A stretch of 64,000 bases of DNA, from the NCBI GenBank assembly GCA_963422465.1, contig OY730169.1, positions 434,001 through 498,000 on the forward strand, read 5' to 3'. The notes below the pieces were generated by a model. That model did not search any database. It was not told the origin of the DNA and saw nothing but the letters and a program-made list of their open reading frames with translations. Made by a program: the position numbers and the translations under genes. Each line of letters begins with the position of its first letter. The first letter of the stretch is position 1. Below are positions 10,619-21,402 of this stretch, in pieces. The DNA comes from Lichina pygmaea. Lineage: Eukaryota; Ascomycota; Lichinomycetes; Lichinales; Lichinaceae.

Positions 10619-13600
10619 CTACCCTCCTCTCCTTCATTCATTATCCTGATGAATTCTTGAGTATGTCTGCAAAATCATGTGCCTCTGCTTACCAAAATCA
10701 ACTGGCAGCCCAGATCTGTGATCATAACTTTGTGTTGCTTGCTCTGTGTGACTTCTGTGTTTTGAACCACAAGCCCTGCTTCCGAATGTCTGACAACAAC
10801 AATAAGTTGAAGTGCGCTGAATGCACTTGTTGTGGGAAGTCCTGTGTGTCACTTTCTTGGGAGTCACTGAACATGACTCAGGATAACCTTTGCAAGGATT
10901 TGGCTGTTGATGAGGCCAAGCAGGATGCTCTTGTTGAGCAGCTTGCCGAGCTGCAGGCTTGTGTGTCCTGAAAGCAAAAGGTTCTTGAGGGTGCTGAGGG
11001 TTGAGCAAAGAAGAAGCTCCAGTGCCTTGTTGCTGAAATAGAGGTGGATGGTGAAGACTTGTCGGCGACAGTCATTGACGTGTCCGCGCTGCAGGCCAAG
11101 CTGTTCAGTCCTGCTTCTGCCAGAACTGCTGCAGGAGGAGCTGGCAGTTCACGAGGTTCCTGAGTGGCTCCCAGGTATTTTCCGAGTCTGGGTAGTTTTT
11201 CCACTTGACAAGGTATCGCTGACCTTTTCTCTTCAGGATCTGTTTGGCCTTGAATTCCTGTTCTTCCTCTGGTTGGTAATGAAATGTTTCCTGCAAGGGT
11301 GTGCTCTGGTCAGCTAATTTGATCATTGAGATGTGAAAGTTTGGGTGTACCTAAGCATCTCTCAGTAGTCGCAGTCTGACGTTGACTGGTCCAGTTTTTT
11401 CTTTGACTGAAAATAGTCTGACCTTGACATAGTCCAGTTTCTTTATTCTTGGTTTCTTTGTTTTCCAATTTCTTGTGAGAAGGTAGACTTTATCCCCCTT
11501 CTTTAGCTGAGGTGCCATTTTCAATTTCTTATCTATTTGATGTTGCATTCTTTCTGAGGTCTCTTGAAGGTAGTGCCTCATCATCGTGTACGTTTGTCGT
11601 AGAAGCTTGTTGTGTTGGAGTGCTTTCTCCATGTTTGGTGAAGCTCTGCTTGGCATCCTGATGTTCGCATGTTGTCCAAAATTGGCAAAAAATAGTGATT
11701 CCTTTGTTGAGTCTGATCTGTGCTGGTTGATTGCCAGCTGTGCCACCAGTAATAACTGTACCTAATTGCTGTGGGTCTTGTTGATGTAATGCCGTAAGTA
11801 AGTCTCCAGGACTTGGTTCGCTCACTCTGTCTGGCTGTCAGTTCGTGGGTGATAGGCCGTAGACATTTTGGGTTTTGTTCCCATGGCTGCACTGATTGTC
11901 TTCCAGTAGTTGGATGTGAAGAGTTTGTCTCTGTCTGTAATGATTGTGATCAGAACTCTGTGGTCTCTGACCAATCTGTCCAGTAAGAGGTGTCCCAACT
12001 GTTCTGCTGTGTGGGTCTCCTTGAATAGTACCACTATTAGATATTTTGTGAATCTGTCCACTATCACCATAATCAAGTTGTAGGTGATTCCTGTGACTGG
12101 GTCTTTGGACTTGGGTAGCTTTGTGATAAAGTCCATTAACATGTTTTCCCACAGGCCTCTCAGTATTGTGTTCAGATGTCCTTCTCTGTATAGCTTATGT
12201 CTTCCATGTTTGTTTTTCTGGCATAGTAGACACTTGCTGATGTAGTTTGTGATATGTTGTCAGAGGTTAATGACATTGTTCCCTGCCCATTGGATAAGGT
12301 CTGTGGTCTTGGAGATTCCTGGGTGACTATATGCTGGATTATCATGGTAGTTCCTTATTAGTTCTTCAGTGTCTTCTGCCGTGAGCTTGTTGATCTGTGG
12401 TTGAGGTACCAGGTTTCCTTGCTGGTCCTGCTGTAAGATTGTTCCTTGGTGTTCATCATCTTCTATGTGGTTTTTTTGTCAGCTTAGTGTGTCTGCTCTC
12501 CCATTGTCTTGTCCAGGAGTGTACAAGATCTTGAACTTGTGTTGCCCTAGGAGTTCAGCCCATCTGACTTGCTGTCTGTTCAGCTTCTTGGTTGTTGTGA
12601 ATGTTGTCAGATTCTTGTGGTCTGTGAGAACAGTGAGTTCAGAACTACTTTCCGCGTACACTCTCCAGTGTTCAAGTGTGTTGACAACTGCCAGTAGCTC
12701 TTTATCATGGATATCATAGTTTTGTTCTGCTTGTGTCATTTTTCGTGAGTAGTAGGCAACTGGGTGCCACTTGCTGTCTGCCTGTTAGTATAGACATGCT
12801 CCCACTGCCTGATCTGAAGCGTCTGTCTCAATTCGTGTCGGTTGGCCTGTCTTGAAGTTGAGAAGAACTGGTTTCTTGGTGCAAGTGTCCTTGAGCTGTT
12901 AGAATGCTTTTTGTTGTCTCTCCATCCACCAGTACTCCATGTCCTTCTTTGTGAGTTCTGTCAGTGGTGTTGCCATCTGTGAGTAGTTCTTGATGAACTG
13001 TCAGTTGAAGTTGGCAAATCCTAGGAAGGCTTGTACTTCCTTAACTGATGTCAGTGTTGGCTATTGCTGAATCACTTTGATTTTCTCAGAGTCAATCTTG
13101 ATCCCTTCAATCCCTATGATGTATCTGAGGAATTCAACTTCCAGTTTGTTGAACTCGCATTTCTTTGGGTTGAGCTTGAGCCCTGCCTCTTGTAGGCATC
13201 GTAGAACATCCTTCACATGTTTGGTATGTTCTTGTTGCGTGTTCGAGTAGACAAGAATGTTGTCCAGGTAGACAATAGCTGTTTGGTCCAGGTGTGCTCT
13301 GATGATGTTGTTGATCAATGCTTGACATGTTGCTGGTGTGTTTGTGAGTCCGAATAGCATAACCAGATACTTGTAGTGTCTGTATCAGGTTCTGAAGACT
13401 GTCTTCCATTCCTCTCCTTCTTTCATGCGTATCAGGTTGTATGCTCCTTTCAAGTCCAGCTTGGTAAAGATTGTAGCTTGGCTGATCCTGTCTTGCAATT
13501 CGTTTGCATTTGGCAACAGATATCAGTTCTTGATGGTAATGTTGTTGAGTTTCCTGTAATTTACACAAAGTCGAAGACTTCCGTCTTTCTTTGGTGCAAA

Positions 13601-15888
13601 TAGTATCAGGTATCCTGCTGGCAATTGAGATTCTCGAATGAAACTCTTTTTCAGGTTTTCCTCCAGGTACTCGCGAAGTACTTGGAGCTCTTTCTCTGAT
13701 AACTGGTAAATTGGTCCAAATCCTGGCTCTGTCCCTGGTTGCAACTTGATCTCATGATCCCAAGGTTAGTGCTTAGGCAACACTGCTGTTGTTGTCTCTT
13801 CCTGAAAGAGGTTATCATACTCAGGTCAGTACTCTTCAGGGATCTCCAGAGGGTTAACAACTTCCTCTCTCTTCATCTCTGACTGTTTGGCCACCTGGTT
13901 CTGGGGTGTGCCTGTCAAGGTGGACCTCTTCTCTTGAGAGTTGTCCTTTCTGTCAGTGAGGTTCCACTGAGGACTCCTTCCCTTATCTGTCCACGCCTTC
14001 TGCGGCTGGTAACAGGTCTGAGCTGTGTTGTTAGTGCAGTTCCTAAATATGAGTACTCCTGTTCTCCAGTTAACAACTGGGTTGTGCTTCTTTAGCCAAG
14101 GCATCCCCAAATAGATATCCTGAGTGGCCAACTCAACAATATCAAGGTGGATCCTTTCAGCATAGTGTCCAGTAACTATTTCCATTGGCTGCGTCTTATG
14201 GCAGACTAGCTCTGTCTGTTCATTTACCATCACAAGCTGATAGGGCTGCTGCTTGTGTCTCCTTCCAGTGCTGAGGGTGTTGTAAAGTTGTCTTGAAATG
14301 TAGTTTCCACTGGCTCCAGAGTCAACAAGTGTGTATGTCTGTACTGGCGTGTTGGCGTGTAGTGACACAGGCAATCACAGGTGCTTTGCGTTGCTAGGGG
14401 TCATGTTGTTGAGCTCCTGATGTTGCCCCTTGATAAGGGAGTTCAGTCTTTTCCTGATTGAAGTGTCTTTCCACTGACTGGGCAATAGGTCCAGCCATTC
14501 CCATCAGTCCTGAGGAATCTGTTCATGAATTTGTCTTGCTGATGGAACATGAGGTGTTCATGCCAATCATGTGTGTGCCCAGGGAATGCGGTGTGTTGGC
14601 GTTTGTCCCAAAGATGGATCTCACACGCATCCTTCTCGCAATTGACCCAATACTTGTGGCAGGTGGCGTGGTAGGGTGAATGTCCTCCGTACCTTTGTAG
14701 TTGTTCGTGGTAGGTGCAGTAGTGCTTCGTGCAAAACCTCCACTGTAGTTCGCTGTGCTGTAGATTTCGTGGGTCCATGCTGTAAGCATAGCTTCCTTGT
14801 GGTATTTCTTCTTTGATAGACATGGGTTTGTCTCAGTCTCCATCAGAGGTGGTTAAGAGCTCCTGTCCCTTGTCCTGACCTGTCAGTTCTGGTAGATCCT
14901 TGCCTCCTGATGTTGCCAGTTGGTGGGCTACTTCTAATGTCTGATTGTAGTTGTCCTATTGTTCAAGGGATAGCTGAGCCTCTCCTGGTGGGTCCTCTGG
15001 CTTGATGACATTCCAGTCTCTGTCAAGCGTATTAAGTTGCTGTCAGTGCACCTTGTTCTTTGAACAACAGTCTTTCACCATGTGGCCTAGCTTGCCACAG
15101 GCATAGCACTTCAGTGCTTTCCCTTTTTTGTTGTTCCTTCCCTTTGTGAACCTTCCCTTGTGGTGGACTGCATCCAGTTCCATGAGTGCATAGCCATATG
15201 GATCATGTGGCGGTGCCTTGTTAGGCAGCTTGTAGTGGTTGCTCACATGCCATGTGGGGTGGCTGTATCCTCTATCATGGTGTTTCTCCATCACTCACTT
15301 GAATAGTTTGTTATTAATGTTGATTGCTTGTGCGATGAGTTTGTCCAGTGTGTTGACCACTTGTCTGTTGAAGGTGATTTCATCCTTCATGTTTTCCTTG
15401 AGTCTACGTCAGTACATGACCATCAGGGTGTTGTCATCCCAGTCAGTCAGTACTGAGTATTGTTTGAACTGCGTGGTGTACTCTGCAGCTGAGTGTTGTT
15501 GTTTGATGTGCTGGATCATTCGTATAGCCACTTTGTCTTCGTTAGATAGTCCAAGGATCCTTTTGATCTTGTCCTTGAATTGTGTCTATTTTGTCATCCA
15601 TTCTGTTGTGCTGTTGTGGTCTCTGTTTCCTGAGAGATGTTTGTTGACGTAGGGCTTGATCCATCAATAAGCATTGCCTCTCATGTAAGTGGTTGCAAAG
15701 AGGGGCCACTTTTCCTTAGGCAGCTTTGTCTCTGGTTGGAATTGAAAGTAGACTTGGAGTTGCATGAGCCAGTCGTCAACCTTGTTTCTTTCGCTGTAGA
15801 ACAGGTCTGGCTTGGCGACACTAATCTTTCTATCTGGGAAGTTGGAGTTGGTTGCTCCTGAGGTACTCATCCTTGAGGGTCTTCAAAG

Positions 15889-16488
15889 TGTTGCAGTCTG
15901 TACTGTACTGTCCTATCCGAGTATAGGATTAGGGCGAGAGGTGGAAGGCAGGTTGGTTCTCACAGGAGAGGAGTGTCAAGAAGTGCGAAGGGGTTTGGTG
16001 GAACATGGTGGTGGTGACACCTGATCAACAGCTTCGTACAAAGGATTGTATTGAAGTAGATCTAGTTGTCTGGATCACAACATGAGTTGAAGACGATTGT
16101 TCCATAAGGGAACTATCACCAGACTATATAGTGCTGGCCTGTCAAGACAATCAAGATTGTCTTGACAGTCTTGATGTCAAGACAGGTGAGATTGTCTTGA
16201 CAGTCCCACCATGTTATGCACCCTGTGTTGAGACTGGTGAGATTGTCTTGATGCTTCATGCATCCTGTGTCAAGACTGGTGAGATTGTCTTGATGCTTCA
16301 TGCATCCTGCGTCAAGACTGGTGAGATTGTCTTGATACTTCATGCATGCTGTGTCAAGACTCCTGTGTGTGTCTCGACAGTCACGTGACCCCTTGTTGGT
16401 TGGTCACTTGACTTCCATAGTGTCCTCTTGCCTGGCCCGCGGCCTGATTGCCTATAAATGAGTGGCTCCCATCCCCTGGGTCGTAACA
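15889..16488 (-). repeat. LTR of family B (right, sense 5' LTR)
   Basis: 600 bp, TGTTGCAG...GTAACA on plus, partner of 10019-10618. The Gag ATG starts only about 18 nt beyond its sense 3' end. The next base on the right belongs to a different B copy rather than to element A. Confidence 0.9.
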
Positions 16489-17135
16489 CTCACATGCTAT
16501 GCGGGGTGGCTGTATCCTCTGTCATAGTGTTTCTCCATCACTCACTTGAATAGTTTATCATCAATGTTGATTGCTTGTGCGATAAGCTTGTCCAGTGTGT
16601 TGACTGCTTGTCCATCAAAGGTGATTTCATCTTTCATGTTTTCCTTGAGTCCACATCAGTACATGACCATCAGGGTGTTGTTGTCCCAATCAGTCAGTAC
16701 TGAGTATTGTTTGAACTGTGTAGTGTACTCTGCAGCTGAGTGTTGTTGTTTGATGTGCTGGATCATTTGTATAGCCACTTTGTCTTTGTTAGATAGTCCA
16801 AGAATCCTTTTGATCTTGTCCTTGAATCATGTCTATTTTGTCATCCATTCTGTTGTGCTGTCGTGGTCTCTGTTTCCTGAGAGATGTTTGTTGATGTAGG
16901 GCTTGATCCATTGATAAGTATTACCTCTCATGTAAGTGGTTGCAAAGAGGGGCCACTTTTCCTTAGGCAGCTTCGTCTCTGGTTGGAATTGAAAGTAGAC
17001 TTGGAGTTGCATGAGCCAGTCGTCGACCTTGTTTCTTTCGCCGTAGAACAGGTCTGGCTTGGCGACGCTAATCTTTCTATCTGGGAAGTTGGGGTTGGTT
17101 GCTCCTGAGGTACTCATCCTTGAGGGTCTTCAAAG
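16489..17135 (-). mobile_element. Family B gag fragment from another copy
   Basis: This is a partial Gag region matching 15240-15888, beginning in the middle of gag next to the LTR at 16488 and ending at the variant LTR at 17136. It is the N-terminal part of Gag (FPDRKISVAKPDLFYGER). Its pol and other LTR are not next to it. Fossil remnant, nearer in sequence to the 30.9-31.2 kb gag than to the adjacent one. Confidence 0.8.
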
Positions 17136-17671
17136 TGTTGCAGTCTGTACTGTACTGTCCTATCTGAGTATAGGATTAGAGTGAGAGGTGGAAGGCAGGT
17201 TGGTTCTCACAGGAGAGGAGTGTCAAGGAGTGCGAAGAGGTTTGGTGGAACATGGTGGTGGTGACACCTGATCAATAGCTTTGTACAAAGGATTGTATTG
17301 AAGTAGATCTAGTTGTCTGGATCACAACATGAGTTGAAGATGATTGTTCTATAAGGGAACTATCACTGGACTATATAGTGCTCAGTTTGTGAGCACAGTG
17401 AGCTCTGCTCACTTTGCTCACTTGTTCATGCACGCTGCAGTGAGCTGGGTGAGCTCTGCTCACTTTGCTCACTGTTCATGCACGCTGCGGTGAGCTGGGT
17501 GAGCTCTGCTCACTCTGCTCACACATATACATACTGCGGCAAGCACCCCCTGGTTTGTCTTGCCAGTCATGTGACTGGTTCCTGTGTCACACTGTCTGGT
17601 ACTTCTGTCCAGTATCCTGTCTGCTGCTTTCTGTGAGTATATAAAGACTGTGTTCCTCCTGGGTTGTAACA
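17136..17671 (-). repeat. Variant family B LTR with a different tandem-repeat cassette
   Basis: 536 bp. The first 240 bp (to CTATATAGTGCT) match the other B LTRs and the end is again GGGTTGTAACA. The middle is unrelated: units of about 50 bp built on GTGAGCTCTGCTCACTTTGC at about 17385-17525, in place of the 39-bp GACTGGTGAGATTGTCTCGA units. A second TATA-like GTATATAAAG is near 17637. Confidence 0.85.
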
Positions 17672-20600
17672 CATGGCTCCAGAAGCACAGGCCACACATT
17701 GATTGGACAAACACCTCAATCATGTTCAAGTCAGATCACTACTGATCCGCATACCTCAAGTCAAACAATAGCTATCCAATCTCTTTGGATTGTGAAGCCA
17801 AGACATCTGCTGGAAAGTCTCAGGATCCCAAGCCTCTTTCTGCCATGCCAATCTCCATCAATACTGCCGTATTTTCTCTTCTTGCTGCCAAGCCAGATCA
17901 CCAGGTGTTCAGTGTTTCTCTGAGAGATATTGAGCAGGTGTTGAAGCCAAAGAAGTGTGTGGATCCTGCCACACTTCTCCCTGCTCAGTACCACAAGTTC
18001 CTGGACATCTTCAGCAAGGATGACACTGACAAGCTTCCTTCTCTACACCCAGGAGTTGACCACAAGATCAAGATATAACCAGGAACCCAGGCACTCTCTG
18101 GACCTCTGTACAGCATAAGCAGAGAAGAACTCAAAGTTCTCAAGAAGTACCTGACAGAGAACCTGAACAAAGGCTTCATTCAAGTATCTTCATCACCTGC
18201 TGCTACACCAGTCCTTTTTGTCAAGAAGCCAGAAGGTGGATTGTGTTTCTGTGTAGACTACAGAGCACTCAACACCATCACTATCAAGAACTGTTACCCT
18301 CTGCCACTGATCCGGGAGATATTGGACCAGTTTTGCAAAGCTGTGTGGTACACCAAGCTTGACATTGTTGGTGCCTTCAACTGTATCTGGATGAAGGAAG
18401 GTGAAGAATGGGAGACTGTGTTCTGCACACACTCAGGCCTCTACGAATACCTTGTCATGCCCTTTGGTCTTGCCAATACTCCAAGCATGTTCCAGAACTA
18501 CATCAATAATGTTTTGAGACCTGACATCCTTGACGTCTTTGGCACTACCTATATGGATGACATCCTTATCTACAGTCAGACACTCAAGGAAGACCAGAAG
18601 TATGTCAAGCTTGTTCTCAGTCAACTACAAGATGCAAGCCTGCAAGTTGACATCTCCAAGTGTGACTTTGAAGTGCATCAAGTCAAGTACCTTGGCCTCA
18701 TCATTCAGTCTGCCACTAAAGATGGCTGACCCAGATCTGTGAGCATGGACCCAGCCAAGACTGACACCATCAAGGAGTGGAATCCTCCTGCCAGTCTCAA
18801 GGAAGTGCAGAGCTTCATTACCTTTGTAAACTTCTACCACCAGTTCATCAAAGACTTTGCCAAGCTTGCATCCCTGCTCACAGCTCTGACCAAGAAGAAT
18901 GTTGCCTTCAAGTGGGACACCCCAGAGTAGTGCTTGTTTGAAAGTATTAAGAAGGTGTTAAGCACTGCACCCATCCTGCAGCACTTTGATCCAGAGAAGG
19001 AGTGTGTTGTTGAGACTGACACTTCTGACTACATCTCTGGTGCTGTCCTGTCACAGCCAGACCATGAAGGAGTTCTACACCCTGTTGCCTTCTTGTCACA
19101 CCACCACCTGCCAGCAGAATGCAACTACAAGATCTACAACAAAGAGTTGCTGGCAATTGTCTGTGCCTTTGAAGAATAGTGAGCAGAGCTTGAAGGATCT
19201 CCAGAACCTGTCAAAGTGATCTCTGATCACAAGAACTTGGAGTACTTCATGTTATCAAAGTACCTTTCCTGCTGTCAAGCCTGTTGGAGTGAGTTCTTGT
19301 CACACTTCAATTTCAAGATCAGCTACTGTCCAGGCAGTCAGTGCAAGGCCAACACCCTCACTTGATATTCCCAAGACCTCCTGTCAGACAGTGATCCCTG
19401 TCAAGACTTCATGGAGCAAGTTGTCCTCAAGCCCAAGAATCTTGCACATTCAGAGGTTCAAGTCAAGCCCATCTGGATCCTGAGATGTTCAGAAGCTGTA
19501 CCAGTTGACACTGAACCTGGTGCTACACTTCTTTCAGACATCATCCAAGCTACCTATAACAACCTTGCTGAAGGTGATCCAGTGGCAACAGTGTCACAGA
19601 TGCTAAGGGATAGTGTCAGGCACAGTTGAGAAGTGTCTCTCTCAGACTGCAGCTTGGAAAATAACTGTCTCTTCTACAAGAACTGACTCTGGATCCCTGA
19701 GAACAATAAGCTACACCTACACCTGTTCCAAGAAGCCCATGACCAAGCAATGGCTGGTCACACTAGGATTGCCAAGACCTATAATCTTCTGTCTTGTTAG
19801 TACTATTGGCCAAAGATGGTGAACATCATACAGCAGTACATCAGGAATTGTCATGTCTGCTCTCAAGCAAAGCCTGCCCATAATCGCCAAGGAGAGCTGC
19901 TGTCTCTTCCCATGCCTCAGTAATGTTGGCAGGATCTGGCTATAGATTTCATTACTAACTTGCCCAAGTCAAGAGATGCCTGCTTCCCTGGTGCCAAGCA
20001 CATCTGGGTCATCACTGACTGTCTCACCAAAGAACACCACTTTGTGCCATGTGCTGAGATGACAACCTCACATCTTGTCCAGATGTTCATCCAGTTTGTT
20101 GTCTGTACCCATGGCTTACCCAGGAGTATTGTCTTAGACAGAGAAGGTCAGTTTGTCAGCTTATTCTAGAAAGCACTCTGTGCCCATCTTGACATCATGC
20201 TACAACTATCCTCAGGACACTACCCAGAGACAGATAGTCAGACAGAATAAGAGAATCAGGAGCTTGAACACTACCTGAGATCCTATGTCAACTATCTCCA
20301 AGATGACTGGGTCCAATGGCTTCCTCTGGCAGAGTTCACGCAGAACAACTCCCAGTCTGATTCCTCTGGCATGTCACTGTTCTTTGCCAACAAAGAGTTC
20401 CATCCATGGCTCAGCATCACACCCACAAGTGAAGTCTGCAACCAAGATACTATGGAAATCTCTGGAGAAATGACATAGATTCTGGAACAGTTGCAAGCTG
20501 AACTCCGACTATCCCAGGAAGCTCAAGCTCATACTGCCAATTTGCATCAAGTCCTGTCACCATCCTATCAAACTAGAGATCTTGTTTGGCTGAATACCAA

Positions 20601-21402
20601 GAACATCAGGACATGCCGCCCATGCAAAAAGCTTGACGACAAGTGGATTGGACTATTCAAGATGTTGAAGACAGTCAGAAGCTGTGCCTGCCATCTGGAG
20701 CTTCCACACACTCTCAAGATCTACCCTGTCTTTCATGTTTCCCTTCTACGTCTGACACCTGCTAATCCTATCCCTGGCTAATCAAATAAACACTCTGGCT
20801 CTGTCATTAGTCAAGACACAGATGAAGAGTTCCAGGTTGAAGAAATCCTTGACTCCAAGCCAGCAATGTCTTGACATAAGTTCAAGTACCTGGTCAAATA
20901 GTCTGGATAGCCAATTGAAGATACCACTGAAGAGTCTATTGAGCATCTTGACAACACCAAAGACGCCATCTACAACTTCCATGAGAAATACCCAAGGAAA
21001 CCACAGCTATGGAACTACGTGCACAAGTGGCCTGAGACTCACAGGAGTTCACTATGTGAAGGAGAGGGGTAATGTCACAGTTCTGGCCCAGTTGCATATC
21101 TGGCACAAGTCACACACCTTGCCGGGAAGTTCCATCTGCACACACCTTGCCAGGAAGTTCCATCTGCACACACCTTGCCGGGAAGTTCCATCTGCACTGT
21201 TGCCTGTTTGCTCTGCTGTTGCCTGATCCCCTGCCTATAAGAACTCCTCCTGCTCCCCCAGCTTCTTCTCTTCTTTTCTCTTTTTCTTCCTTCCTTGTCT
21301 TTCGTCTTGTACATCAATCCAAGTCTCAAGTCTCAAGCCAAGTCAGGTCAAGGTTACTGAATCAGTTAGGCTTGAGTTCTGCTCTGCCATTGCCTTGTCA
21401 CA
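17672..21402 (+). mobile_element. Ty3/gypsy family A, inner copy, right part (pol and 3' LTR)
   Basis: Resumes element A after the B composite. In order: RT (about 18060-18720, with FCVDYRALNTITIKN and YMDDILIYS), RNase H (about 18960-19350), integrase (zinc-binding and core regions, about 19700-20400) and a chromodomain-like tail (about 20830-21000), then the LTR at 21073-21402. It ends at the target duplication GATGT (21403-21407). Fossil with many breaks; it looks more decayed than the outer copy's pol. Confidence 0.85.
21073..21402 (+). repeat. LTR of family A (inner copy, right)
   Basis: 330 bp with three copies of the 28-bp unit; its partner at 8371 has two. The difference in length equals one unit. 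Confidence 0.9.

Larger units (their letters stand above)
10019..17671 (-). mobile_element. Composite of Ty3/gypsy family B (chromovirus) copies inside element A
   Basis: Minus-strand elements. An LTR pair (10019-10618 and 15889-16488) brackets an internal region with, in sense order, Gag (about 15870-15040, with the zinc knuckle CYACGKLGHMVKDCC), aspartic protease (VDSGASGNYISRQ, about 14300), RT (about 13700-13060), RNase H (about 12740-12480), integrase (about 12150-11350) and a chromodomain (about 11230-11130, [17 protein letters not shown]). To its right, a second B gag piece and a variant LTR (17136-17671) belong to another copy. The outer flanks show no matching 5-bp duplication and about 39 bp of A sequence are missing, so recombination between copies is likely. 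Broken by many changes. Confidence 0.85.
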
